Shown here: positions 7,079-15,870 of the stretch, piece after piece
Numbering within the stretch: position 1 is the first letter of the stretch
Layout of the letters: every line of letters begins with the position of its first letter
Assembly: GCA_037721215.1 (NCBI GenBank)
Contig: JBBJNV010000029.1
Coordinates: 1 to 40,818, forward strand
Source: Gemmatimonadaceae bacterium
GTDB lineage: Bacteria > Gemmatimonadota > Gemmatimonadetes > Gemmatimonadales > Gemmatimonadaceae
Length of the DNA: 40,818 nucleotides
Reading direction: 5' to 3'
The notes under the pieces: generated by a model
Database searches by the model: none
Seen by the model: the letters and a program-made list of their open reading frames with translations, nothing else
Told to the model about the DNA's origin: nothing
Position numbers and translations under genes: made by a program

Positions 7079-9244
7079 ATGGCTGAACTCCGCCTGCACA
7101 CCATGCGTCGGAGTGCAGTTTGGCTGCGAACGATTCTGTTGGGCATATCGGTTTGGGGGGGCGCGCTTTCCATAGGCGCGCGAAAGGCGTCCGCACAGGG
7201 AATCACCACGGCCGCCATTCATGGAACAGTAGACTCCGAGGACGGCGCCAGCATCGATGGAGCGCGGGTCCGCGTTATCTCGTCCGCCACCGGATTTGTC
7301 CTCGACACGCGCGTTCGACACGGCCGCTTTCTCGCGCAGGGGCTCGAGGTGGGTGGCCCATATGTTGTCGAGATTCGGCAGATCGGCTTCGTCCCTCAGC
7401 GGAGCGCGCCCCTCTATGTCACGCTCGGGGAACCGCTGCGCGTTCGATTCGTTTTGCGGCCACGTCCGGTCGCGCTCGACACTGTGGTAGTCGCGGGTCG
7501 CGTGCGTGACGCGTCGGCGTCAGCAAGCGGCGCGACTACAGTGATTCCGGAAGCGATGGTCCACCGACTGCCCACGCTGAACCGCAACTTCTATGATTTT
7601 GTGGCGCTGGCGCCGCAGGTCTCCACAAAGGTCGGATTGCAGCGGAGCGGCGTGTCCGCCGCGGGCGCGAACCTTCGGTTCAATAGCTTTCTCATCAACG
7701 GCGCGGACGAGCGCTTCGTAAACGGGAGCGTTTCGGCGGCCGCCAGCGTCGGCAAATCCATCCCCCTCGACGCGGTGAAGGAGTTCCAGGTGCTGATCGC
7801 GCCGTACGACGTCCGGTACGGGGATTTCGCGGGCGCTCTGGTCAACACAGTCACGCAATCCGGCACGAACGACTTTCACGGCTCAGCGTTCGCCTATTGG
7901 CGGAACGACCGGCTCGCGCGTGGGGGCGAGCTCGCGCCGCCATTGCCATATGACCGGCTCCAATACGGCTTCTCCGCCGGCGGGCCAATCGTGCGAGACC
8001 GGGCGCACTTTTTCATAGCGCCGGAAATCCAACGCCTGACTTCCCCTGCGCCGGGACCGTACGTCGGCCAGCCCTCTGCGGCGGCGCCGGCAGTCCCGGT
8101 ACGCGAGGCCGATCTCGATCGCATGGGGCAGATCATGCGCGGGTACGGCCTGGAAGCCGGGTCGGCGGGCGCGGTCAAAAACGACACGCCGCTGAGAAAT
8201 CTGTTCGCTCGAATTGACGCAACGATCCCCGGTTGGAACAGCCGTGCGATGGGATTCGTGCGCTACGGCCGCATGGAGAGCGATCAGTTTTCACGGGCCG
8301 CGCGCGACACTTTTTACCTGTCGAGCTATCAGTCCGCCTCGGCGACCCAGGTGCTACTCACTTCCATCCAGCTCCACACTACGCTGCCCCGCATGGGCGG
8401 CGGGCACAACGAACTGGTAATGTCCCAGGCAACTGACCGCTCTGGTCCCATGCCGGATGTCGCGCAGCCGCTCGTGCGCGTCCTGGTCCCGGGCGCGAGC
8501 GGTGGTGCCGTTACGATCACCACCGGGACGCCCGAGCAGGCGCAGGGGAGGTTCGCCCGCTCGCAGTCGTTCCGCATTCGCGACGAGCTGACCCTTCCGT
8601 GGGGCGGCAGGCACATGCTGCTGCTCGGCGCGCAGGGCGAGGGCTTTCGGGTGCAGCGCGGCGCACTGCGCAGATACGGTACCTGGATGTTCGCCAGCCT
8701 CGATGACCTGGCGGCCGGACGCGCCGAGCGGTTCGAGCTGCGCAGGGATCTGAGTGGCGCAAGCGCCCCATTGGAGGGAAGGCAGTACGCGTTGTACGTC
8801 GGAAATGAATGGCACGCCGGCGATCGACTTTCCATAACGACGGGCGTTCGCGCCGACGTGATGCGTCTCGACTCGCGTGCGCCGTACAACCCCGTGGTAG
8901 ACTCGATCTTCGCGCGCCGCACTGACGAGATGCCTCGCAGCCGGGCGCACATTTCTCCGCGCCTCGGATTCAGCTGGGACCTCTTCGGCCACGGCCGCGA
9001 CCGTATCCGAGGCGGGATCGGCGTCTTCACCGGGCGCCCGCCGCTGGCCTGGTTCGTTCCAGCAATTTTGAGCTACGGCCTCGGAATCGAAACCCTCAGA
9101 TGCGGGCCCTTACCGACCGACGCCGGCCCCGCGCCGGCATTCATCCCCGAGTCCGCTCACCGCTCGCTCAGGGGAAGTGGATCTGCTCGATCGGACTCTG
9201 CGAATGGCGCAATCGCTGCGAGGGTCCGTTGCGTACGACCGTAA
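7079..9244 (+). CDS. Oar-type TonB-dependent receptor, N-terminal part (frameshifted gene)
   Basis: This frame encodes the first two thirds of an outer-membrane receptor. It begins with a signal peptide ending KASAQ and a carboxypeptidase-regulatory-like beta-sandwich (AAIHGTVDSEDGASIDGARV). The plug domain follows: LPTLNRNFYDFVALAPQV, FLINGADERF, PLDAVKEFQVLIAPYDVRYG, NTVTQSGTNDFHGSAF. Barrel strands then run to GGIGVFTGRPPLAWFV. Such receptors take up siderophores, oligosaccharides or peptides using TonB energy; the substrate is not evident. Family-like sequence stops near 9145 and the frame ends at 9244 in unrelated residues, while the rest of the barrel resumes in another frame. One extra base somewhere in 9145-9177 explains it; GGGG at 9171-9174 is a candidate. 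GGGAGG at 7065-7070 supports the ATG at 7079. Confidence 0.8.
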   Translation: MAELRLHTMRRSAVWLRTILLGISVWGGALSIGARKASAQGITTAAIHGTVDSEDGASIDGARVRVISSATGFVLDTRVRHGRFLAQGLEVGGPYVVEIRQIGFVPQRSAPLYVTLGEPLRVRFVLRPRPVALDTVVVAGRVRDASASASGATTVIPEAMVHRLPTLNRNFYDFVALAPQVSTKVGLQRSGVSAAGANLRFNSFLINGADERFVNGSVSAAASVGKSIPLDAVKEFQVLIAPYDVRYGDFAGALVNTVTQSGTNDFHGSAFAYWRNDRLARGGELAPPLPYDRLQYGFSAGGPIVRDRAHFFIAPEIQRLTSPAPGPYVGQPSAAAPAVPVREADLDRMGQIMRGYGLEAGSAGAVKNDTPLRNLFARIDATIPGWNSRAMGFVRYGRMESDQFSRAARDTFYLSSYQSASATQVLLTSIQLHTTLPRMGGGHNELVMSQATDRSGPMPDVAQPLVRVLVPGASGGAVTITTGTPEQAQGRFARSQSFRIRDELTLPWGGRHMLLLGAQGEGFRVQRGALRRYGTWMFASLDDLAAGRAERFELRRDLSGASAPLEGRQYALYVGNEWHAGDRLSITTGVRADVMRLDSRAPYNPVVDSIFARRTDEMPRSRAHISPRLGFSWDLFGHGRDRIRGGIGVFTGRPPLAWFVPAILSYGLGIETLRCGPLPTDAGPAPAFIPESAHRSLRGSGSARSDSANGAIAARVRCVRP

Positions 9245-10310
9245 GCTGCCGTGGGGACTGCTGGCTACCGGTGAAGCTCTCGTCAGTCGCGGTCTTTCGG
9301 ATTTCATGTTCGTGAACCTGAATCTGCGCGGCCCGCAGGCGGAAGATCGCTTCGGCCGGGTATTGTACGGCACCATCGGCGCGAACGGCGTTCCAGCGCC
9401 GGCGCTGCGCGCGGGCCGCTTCTCCGAGGTGATAGATCTGAGAAACACCGGGCGGAATTACTCGCAGCAGCTTTCGGCGCGCGTGGAAAGGCGGTTGGCG
9501 GGTGGGGTGGGGGGGAGCGTGTCGTACACGCATTCGCGCGTGCGGGACGTGCAGTCACCGAGCCGCGTCAACAGCCCGGGGATCATCCTGTGGGCCGACG
9601 CGCGCGCCACGTCAGGCCGCCACGAGGACGCAGCTCGCGGTATTTCCCTGAACGACATACCGCACCGCGCAACTGCGGCGCTCGCGTACGCCGCGCCCTG
9701 GCTGCGCCGCGCTACCACGTTCGCATTTTATTACGTAGGCGAATCGGGCGGACCCTTCACCTACCTCGCGACGGGCGTAAACCGCCGGGGGGACCTCAAT
9801 GCCGACGGGTCGAACGCGAACGATCCTATCTACGTTCCCCGCGACGCGCGCGATCCAGCGGAGATGCTGTTCTTGCCATTTTCCGTGCCGGCTGCTGGGC
9901 CGGGTGCGTCCACCGGTACGGTCACCGTGGAGCAGCAGGCGGATGCGTTCGAGCAACGTATCGAGCGCACGCCCTGCCTCAGAATACAGCGAGGACGCAT
10001 CCTCGAGCGCAACAGCTGCCGCGAGCCGTGGTCGCATACGACGATCGCGTCAGTGCGCCACACGGTCCCGGTCGGTACCCGCGCGGTAGAGGCGCAGCTC
10101 GAGGTTTCCAACGTGCTCAACCTGTTGAGCGGGCGGTGGGGGCGCTATCGCGTAGCGGATCCGCGGATCCTCGAGCACGTCGGGCAGACAACAGGAGCAG
10201 CGGGAGCGACCCAGCCCATTTTCCGCTTTGACGCAACGCGGCCGGATTGGACGACTGTCCAGGCCGAGTCCGCCTTCCAGCTCCAGCTCGCGCTGCGGTA
10301 CCGCTTCTAG
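9177..10310 (+). CDS. Oar-type TonB-dependent receptor, C-terminal part (frameshifted gene)
   Basis: Continuation of the receptor barrel in a different frame. It opens with residues matching the expected next segment (VDLLDRTLRMAQSLRGSVAY, then DRKLPWGLL), passes through FMFVNLNLRGP and a surface region with DLNADGSNANDPIYVPRD, and finishes LQLALRYRF. The terminal aromatic residue is the outer-membrane beta-barrel sorting signal. GTG at 9177 is only the first possible start in this frame. No ribosome-binding site is evident, so it is probably not translated alone. Unless the shift is a sequencing error or programmed, the receptor is inactive. The PD40 lipoprotein gene follows after about 125 bases on the same strand. 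Confidence 0.8.
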   Translation: MDLLDRTLRMAQSLRGSVAYDRKLPWGLLATGEALVSRGLSDFMFVNLNLRGPQAEDRFGRVLYGTIGANGVPAPALRAGRFSEVIDLRNTGRNYSQQLSARVERRLAGGVGGSVSYTHSRVRDVQSPSRVNSPGIILWADARATSGRHEDAARGISLNDIPHRATAALAYAAPWLRRATTFAFYYVGESGGPFTYLATGVNRRGDLNADGSNANDPIYVPRDARDPAEMLFLPFSVPAAGPGASTGTVTVEQQADAFEQRIERTPCLRIQRGRILERNSCREPWSHTTIASVRHTVPVGTRAVEAQLEVSNVLNLLSGRWGRYRVADPRILEHVGQTTGAAGATQPIFRFDATRPDWTTVQAESAFQLQLALRYRF

Positions 10311-10436
10311 GGAACGCGGCGCGCGCCGGCCCCCGCTCTGGATGGCCCTTTTACATGAACCCGGTGTGATGTGAAGCAGGGAGACGCTACCCCCGGGAAC
10401 GCGCACACTCAAAAACGCCCTTCCAGAGGAAGATCC

Positions 10437-10850
10437 ATGACCGCTCAAGATTCCAGGTTGCCGCGCCTGTTCGCGGTGCTCGAATTCGTGCGACAGCGCC
10501 AGGTCGCGCGGCGATTGGCTTCCGTGCTGACGCTGGCGGCGGCGGCATGTACAGATATTTTCGAGCCCCCGGCCTCCCGAATCGCGCCGGTCGAAGGAAA
10601 TAATCAGTTCGGCCTTGCCGGCCTGGCGCTGGCAAAGCCCCTGTCGGTCAAACTCACGGATTCCTTTCTCAACCCGATAGCGGGGGTTCCGGTCAGGTTC
10701 GACATCGTGGCCGGTGGCGGCACGATTGCCGGCGGAACCGCGACGACGAGCGCCGCGGGGATCGCCACATCCGGCGCATGGACCCTAGGATCGCGTGGCC
10801 CACAGCAAGTGAGGGCGCGGTCGCAAGGCACCGAGGTTGTCTTTGACGCC
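10437..10850 (+). repeat. First copy of a 414-bp direct repeat
   Basis: The start of the PD40 lipoprotein gene up to GTCTTTGACGCC is repeated, with few differences, at 15174-15586 (413 bp, one base shorter). Homology ends abruptly at the same GACGCC in both copies. Confidence 0.85.
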
Positions 10851-11720
10851 CGAGCCTGTGCGTCCATCGCGTGGGGCTGCGATGACCCCGAAGCTGCCCA
10901 ATCGGTCATCATCTTCGCCGGGGGGCCGGGCAACCTCTTTCGCTCTGCCGTCGATAATCCGAAGCCGGTGCAGATCACGCAGAGCATGAGCGGAGATACT
11001 CACGTTAGGAATCCTGAGTGGTCTCCCGACGGATCTCGCGTCGCCTTCGTGCGGTTCGCTCAAAACCGTTTCGACATTCACATCATCAGGGCGGGCGGCG
11101 AGTTGACCCCGCGCACGACCGATGGGAACTATTTTCATCCAACATGGTCACCCGATGGCCGACAGCTCGCCGTGGCCAAGCTGGAGCCAATGGGATTCGG
11201 CATCTACGTGATGAGCGCCGACGCCGATGGCAAGCCGCCGCTCCGGCTCACAGCGGGGTGGAATCCAACGTGGTCGCCTGACGGATTGCGCATCGCATTC
11301 GACAATAACCGGGGGGGCATCGATCGCGTCAACGTGGATGGCACAGGCCTGACATCACTCATTTCGGCGGGTAATGGTCGCGGGTTCAGTGGCCCGGCCT
11401 GGTCGCCCGACGGTCGTAGCATCGCCGTCATGGTTATCGAGAACAACTGCGACTTGGATGAGGAGGGGGGGGGGAGCTGCGACACCGCCATCGGAGTGTT
11501 AGAGCCCGGCGCCACCGAAATACGACTGATCGCTCGTGGCCCGAAGGGACGTTCCTCCGTCTCGGAGCCTACATGGTCGCCGGATGGGAGCACAATCGCC
11601 TTCACTAAGGAGTCGTTCGGAATAAATGGATGGTCTATGTCCGTTTCGGCGGTTCAGGTGGACGGCACCAACGAGCGCATGCTCATCGCTAATGGTGCGA
11701 GCCCGACATGGCGCCGCTGA
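10437..11720 (+). CDS. PD40 (TolB-like propeller) lipoprotein with an Ig-like domain
   Basis: A protein of 427 residues. A long basic N-region and hydrophobic segment end in LAAAACTD, a plausible lipobox. An Ig-like (Big-1-like) domain follows: PLSVKLTDSFLNPIAGVPVR and AGGGTIAG...TTSAAGIATSG. Five PD40 repeats then form a propeller, each with the signature W-S-P-D-G: NPEWSPDGSRVAF, HPTWSPDGRQLAV, NPTWSPDGLRIAF, GPAWSPDGRSIAV and EPTWSPDGSTIAF. It is probably a periplasmic binding or scaffold protein anchored at a membrane, possibly serving the TonB receptor just upstream. AGAGGAAG supports the ATG at 10437. Positions 11465-11474 are a run of ten G, able to slip and shift the frame. The first 414 bp are duplicated at 15174-15586. 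Confidence 0.75.
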   Translation: MTAQDSRLPRLFAVLEFVRQRQVARRLASVLTLAAAACTDIFEPPASRIAPVEGNNQFGLAGLALAKPLSVKLTDSFLNPIAGVPVRFDIVAGGGTIAGGTATTSAAGIATSGAWTLGSRGPQQVRARSQGTEVVFDARACASIAWGCDDPEAAQSVIIFAGGPGNLFRSAVDNPKPVQITQSMSGDTHVRNPEWSPDGSRVAFVRFAQNRFDIHIIRAGGELTPRTTDGNYFHPTWSPDGRQLAVAKLEPMGFGIYVMSADADGKPPLRLTAGWNPTWSPDGLRIAFDNNRGGIDRVNVDGTGLTSLISAGNGRGFSGPAWSPDGRSIAVMVIENNCDLDEEGGGSCDTAIGVLEPGATEIRLIARGPKGRSSVSEPTWSPDGSTIAFTKESFGINGWSMSVSAVQVDGTNERMLIANGASPTWRR

Positions 11721-11796
11721 TGCGCTCACCTGAGTCAGAGCGGGCTTGCGGCTGCATACTTTCGTCAGGGAGCCAACCCGCATGGAGACCGTAGCG

Positions 11797-14427
11797 CTAC
11801 TGCCTCGGCATACGCAGTCGCCTCTTGAGCCGCTCGAACCGCGAATCGCGGCGTAGGTCCGCGAACATCGGACCCATGAGGTATATCCGTACGCTGCCTT
11901 CGTCAACCGCTTTGTCCAGCCACGCGAAGGCCCTGTCGTACTCACCGAGCCCCGCGTAAATCGTCGCGATCCCGAAGGCACCATCACTGCGCTTGCGTCC
12001 GGCCTGGAGGTCCGAGAGGATAGCAGTCGCTTCCTCACGCTCGCCTGACCGCGCCAGCGCATATCCGAGAAACGCCAATGCGGCCCCCGATGATGCCGAT
12101 TGTGCCTCCACGGCCCAGCGGAACTCGGCGATGGCTTCACGCCACATCTCCTTTTCCGCGTAGCACTGCCCGCGTATCACCCCGGCCACGCTGGCCGGCG
12201 GGCTCAGGGATTTCAGCGGGAGCAGTCGTTGCAGCGCCTCGTCACAACGACCGTTAACCATCAGCGCCAGCGCCAGCTCCCGTATCGCAGAGGCAGAGAG
12301 CGGGTCTGTCTGTTCGCCTATCTTCGCAGCGGCCAGCTGCTCGGCTGGCCGCTGGAGCCACATGTATACTCGCGCCAGGCCTTCATACCCGCGACGCACG
12401 TTCGGATCGAGCGCGACGGCGCGCTCCAGCTCCGCTTCGGCCGCCGCGTATTGCCGATCGGCCTGCAGCGTCCAGCCGAGCGCGACCCGGGCTTCGGCAA
12501 GAGAGCTGTCGAGCGCTACGGCTTTGAGCGCTGCCTCGTGAGCCTTTGCGATCCAATCGCGTCGAGTCTGCTCCGGACCTGTCCACCCCAAATAACGGTG
12601 TGCCAGCGCGGCGTATGCGGCGGCGAAGTTTGAATCGGCCGCGATGGCGCGATTGAAGTAATCCAGGCCTTGCTGGCGCCCCACGTCGCTGCGCAACAAG
12701 GCCGTGTTCATCCCTCGCAAGTACCACTCGTACGCCGCGACGTTCGGGGTGTAGCGGCGGGGCGCGCTCGCGGCGGCGCTCGCGCTGGAGCCCCCCGCGC
12801 TCCCCAGCCGAACATCAAGCTCGCGTGCGACTGCGCGCGCGATGTCGTCCTGCATTGCGAAGATGTCGCCGAGCCCCCGGTCATAGGTTTCCGACCACCG
12901 GGTGGAACCGTCGCGCGCATCCACCAGCCGAATCTGCATTCGCAGCCGCGACCCAGCCGTCTGAATTCCCCCTTCGAGCACGTGCGACACGCGCAGGCTT
13001 TCCGCGATCTGGCGTACATCCATGTTCCGACCTCTGAGCGCGAAAACCGATGTGCTCGCGATCACCCGGACGTTGCCAGCTCTGCTTATCGTTGCGATCA
13101 GCTCTTCCGTCATGCCGTCCGCCAGCGCCGCGCCGCGCGTGTCAGTGCTGAGATTCATGAGAGGCAGCACTGCGATCGAAGGCGCCGTACCCGTCGGCGG
13201 CAGATCCAGTTCAATTGAGGCGCGGCGCAGCTGTGTCGCCCCAAACACCACAAGCGCCAGCGCCAGTGCGCCGAGGGCATACGCCATTTGTCGCCGCGAC
13301 TGCTTTGACGTTGATCCGTTCGCGGGGGCTTGTGAGCTTGCGGACTGTCCTACGTTGGTGGGCAGTGACTCGAGGCTCGCAAGAACCGCCGCCGCGCTCG
13401 CCGGTCGCGCCGCCGGTTCCTGCGCCAGGCAGCTCATCACCAGCTCCGCAAGCTCCGGCGGACAGTCCGGTCTGCTTACGCGAGCCGGAACGGCGTTGAG
13501 GCGCGCGAGCACGATCTCGCGCGTCGATTCACCGCGGAAGGGAGACCGCCCTTCCAGCATTTCGTACATCACGAGGCCGGCGGCGTAGATGTCCACGCGA
13601 TGGCTGGCGTCGCGGTCCCCCGTGACCTGCTCGGGCGCCATGTATGCTGGAGTCCCGATCGTCAGGCCGGTAGCGGTCGCGTCGGCGTCACTGGTCGCGG
13701 CCTCGAGCGCGCGGGCAATCCCGAAGTCGGTGACGAGTGCGTTCCTCTCTCCGACAAGAATGTTCGCCGGCTTGATGTCGCGGTGCATCACTCCTTTGCT
13801 GTGCGCGTACGACAGGGCGTCCAGCACGTCGCTCCAGATCCGCACCGCATCCCGCGTTTCCAGAGCGCCGTCGCGCGCCAGCCGCGCGCGCAGGGACTCG
13901 CCCGCAACGAACGGCATGGTGTAGTACAGCAGCGCCCCCTCTGACTCGCTCGCCAGCACCGGCACTATGTGCGAATGTTGCAGCTGCGCAGCGAACTGAA
14001 TTTCGCGTCGGAACCGATCCGTGCTCACGCTTACAGCCAGTTCGGGTGGAAGCACCTTGATCACTACCTTGCGGCCGAGCTTGATCTCCTCCGCCAGGAA
14101 GACGCGGCTCATCGATCCGCCACCGAGCTCGCGCTCGAACCGGTAGCTGCCGGCCAGCGCCGCTTCGAGCTGCGCAGGCAGCGCCGGGTCGGCACCCGAG
14201 CCAGAGGTTCCCGCAACCGCAGCGTACGCGGGAGAGACAATCCTGGCGCCGAGATCTTCGAAATACCCGCCGGCTGAGTCGTGCGCTGCGAGCAGAGAGT
14301 CGAGCTCCTGTCTGAGCGCTGCGTCGCCGGCGCACGCGCTCTCCAGAAATTCGGCGCGCCGGGATTGCGGCACGGGTAGCGCCTGGTCGAACAGGGTGAT
14401 GAGTCGCTCCAACCGGGAATCGTCCAT
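11797..14427 (-). CDS. Transmembrane Ser/Thr protein kinase with TPR repeats
   Basis: 876 residues. Residues 1-60 are a helical N-region common in ECF-linked kinases. The kinase domain (about 95-355) has a glycine loop (ELGGGSMSRVFLAE, with Ser where Gly is usual), ATP-binding Lys124 (VVIK), HRDIKPAN (215-222), DFG (234-236) and YMAPEQ (262-267). A membrane segment spans about 380-398. An adenylate-cyclase/TolB-like alpha/beta domain begins SIAVLPLMNLS (417-427). The rest is TPR repeats (ARVALGWTLQADRQYAAAEA, EAIAEFRWAVEAQ). All catalytic residues are present, so it should be active, with the periplasmic TPR part as sensor or binding surface. It starts 10 bases after its ECF sigma factor gene, a pairing typical of this group, and probably phosphorylates that sigma factor or a partner (inference). 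Confidence 0.9.
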   Translation of the reverse strand: MDDSRLERLITLFDQALPVPQSRRAEFLESACAGDAALRQELDSLLAAHDSAGGYFEDLGARIVSPAYAAVAGTSGSGADPALPAQLEAALAGSYRFERELGGGSMSRVFLAEEIKLGRKVVIKVLPPELAVSVSTDRFRREIQFAAQLQHSHIVPVLASESEGALLYYTMPFVAGESLRARLARDGALETRDAVRIWSDVLDALSYAHSKGVMHRDIKPANILVGERNALVTDFGIARALEAATSDADATATGLTIGTPAYMAPEQVTGDRDASHRVDIYAAGLVMYEMLEGRSPFRGESTREIVLARLNAVPARVSRPDCPPELAELVMSCLAQEPAARPASAAAVLASLESLPTNVGQSASSQAPANGSTSKQSRRQMAYALGALALALVVFGATQLRRASIELDLPPTGTAPSIAVLPLMNLSTDTRGAALADGMTEELIATISRAGNVRVIASTSVFALRGRNMDVRQIAESLRVSHVLEGGIQTAGSRLRMQIRLVDARDGSTRWSETYDRGLGDIFAMQDDIARAVARELDVRLGSAGGSSASAAASAPRRYTPNVAAYEWYLRGMNTALLRSDVGRQQGLDYFNRAIAADSNFAAAYAALAHRYLGWTGPEQTRRDWIAKAHEAALKAVALDSSLAEARVALGWTLQADRQYAAAEAELERAVALDPNVRRGYEGLARVYMWLQRPAEQLAAAKIGEQTDPLSASAIRELALALMVNGRCDEALQRLLPLKSLSPPASVAGVIRGQCYAEKEMWREAIAEFRWAVEAQSASSGAALAFLGYALARSGEREEATAILSDLQAGRKRSDGAFGIATIYAGLGEYDRAFAWLDKAVDEGSVRIYLMGPMFADLRRDSRFERLKRRLRMPRQ

Positions 14428-14437
14428 GCGCCTTGGC

Positions 14438-15052
14438 CTAACCGCCGGCGCCGGGCTCGAGCTGCATTTCGCGCAGGAGCCACGCGCGCGCGAAGGTCCA
14501 GTCGCGCTTGGCGGTGCGGGGTGAAATCCCGAGCGCGGCCGCGGTATCGTCTACGCTCAGGCCTCCGAAGAAGCGGCATTCCACGACACGCGCCTGTCGT
14601 TCGGCAACCTGCTCCAGTCGCTTGAGCGCGACATCGAGCACCTCGAGTGTCTCGGCGTGGTCGTCGGTGATCGCGATCTGCGCGGCAAGGTCGTGCGTCG
14701 GACCGAGGCTGATGTGTACGGCGTCGCCGCCGCGTTTCTGCCTGTGACGATCGCGAGCGTAGTTGCACAGTATGTGGCGCATCGCCTTCGCGGCAACCGA
14801 GAAGAAGTGAGTTCGGCTTTCGGCGGGCAGTCGTTCCTGATCAACTAGCTTCAGGTACGCCTCGTGTACGAGTGCCGTCGTATTGAGCGTGATATCTCCG
14901 TGCCACATCCGCCGTTGATGATGTGCGAGCCGGCTCAGCTCGTCATAGACGAGCGGAAATAGGGTGTCGAGCGCATCGCGGTTTCCGCGCTCGACCGCCC
15001 GGAGCAGACCAGTGATGGAATCCTGTGGCGATGGGAGCATCGGTCCTGTCAT
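14438..15052 (-). CDS. ECF sigma factor (ECF-like, Ser/Thr-kinase-linked subgroup)
   Basis: 204 residues in the sigma-70-like subgroup modelled as TIGR02999 (from memory of its motifs). Region 2 is LLRAVERGNRDALDTLFPLVYDELSRLAHHQRR with TTALVHEAYLKLV and HFFSVAAKAMRHIL. Region 4 is LEQVAERQARVVECRFFGGLS followed by DDTAAALGISPRTAKRDWTFARAWL, a helix-turn-helix that reads the -35 element. It lacks a classical anti-sigma gene; members next to Ser/Thr kinase genes are thought to be controlled by phosphorylation. The kinase gene follows after 10 bases, so they form one transcription unit. Start codon choice between 15052 and 15040 is open. Confidence 0.9.
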   Translation of the reverse strand: MTGPMLPSPQDSITGLLRAVERGNRDALDTLFPLVYDELSRLAHHQRRMWHGDITLNTTALVHEAYLKLVDQERLPAESRTHFFSVAAKAMRHILCNYARDRHRQKRGGDAVHISLGPTHDLAAQIAITDDHAETLEVLDVALKRLEQVAERQARVVECRFFGGLSVDDTAAALGISPRTAKRDWTFARAWLLREMQLEPGAGG

Positions 15053-15173
15053 GGCCCCTGTGAGGCGGGCACGGTGTGGTGTGAGTCAGTGGGACGGTAC
15101 ATCATCCGACTCGCACACTCAAGAGACGTAAGGCCGTTGCTTCAATGGCTGAGCCATTTTCAGAGGAAAATTC

Positions 15174-15586
15174 GTGACCGGTCAGGATTCCGTGTTCCCG
15201 CGCATGCTCGCTGTTCTCGAATTCGTGCGACAGCGCCAGGTCGCGCGGCGATTGGCCTTCGTGCTGATGCTGGCGGCGGCGGCATGTACAGTTACTTTCG
15301 AGCCCCCGGCTTCCCGGATCGCGCCGGTCGAAGGAAATAATCAGTTCGGCCTTGCCGGCTTGGCGCTGGTAAAGCCCCTGTCGGTCAAACTCACGGATTC
15401 CTTTCTCAACCCGATAGCGGGGGTTCCGGTCAGGTTCGACATCGTGGCCGGTGGCGGCACCATTGCCGGCGTAACCACTACGACGAGCGCCGCGGGGATC
15501 GCCACATCCGGCGCCTGGACCCTGGGATCGCGCGGCCACAGCAAGTGAGGGCGCGGTCGCAAGGCACCGAGGTTGTCTTTGACGCC
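15174..15586 (+). pseudogene. Truncated second copy of the PD40/Ig lipoprotein gene
   Basis: Near-identical to the first 414 bp of the gene at 10437, including signal peptide, lipobox region (LAAAACT) and most of the Ig-like domain. A single-base deletion (GGCCCACAG became GGCCACAG near 15535) shifts the frame, giving a stop at 15546-15548 after SRGHSK. Homology is cut at 15586, where a terminase fragment begins, and the PD40 propeller is absent. The start is GTG with CAGAGGAA ahead of it, as in the first copy. It could still be expressed as a 124-residue lipoprotein with an Ig domain only, but the form indicates a broken duplicate. Confidence 0.8.
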
Positions 15587-15683
15587 GGCTGTATCCGGCG
15601 CGAATAGCCGCCTGAGTAGCGTTCAAATCGACGAGATACTCATCCACGAACCGTTGCTGCTTTTGAGTTAAACCACTCAGCAT
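15587..15683 (-). pseudogene. Phage terminase small subunit, N-terminal fragment
   Basis: From ATG at 15683 the minus strand reads LTQKQQRFVDEYLVDLNATQ then AAIRAGYS, the N-terminal DNA-binding helices of the phage terminase small subunit (Terminase_2 type, recalled from its very conserved motif). After about 32 residues the reading enters the reverse strand of the PD40 duplicate, so the gene is cut there. Terminase small subunits select phage DNA for packaging. This scrap sits about 190 bases inside the right boundary of the tRNA-Arg island and is the only phage-like sequence seen. Confidence 0.75.
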
Positions 15684-15870
15684 CAGAGTATTTCCAATTT
15701 CCAGTGGGGTTTCCTGCGGCTTTCTTCGCTCACGGAGGAATCCGGCAGGGGGCCGTTTGTAGGGCCGTTTCGAACGGCAAAGTGTGGCGGGAATGTCGGG
15801 ATTCTACGGCACCGACGCTCGTAGTCCTTCTGAAGTCCGGCAGAATATCGTTAATGGTTTCCCCCTGCCG

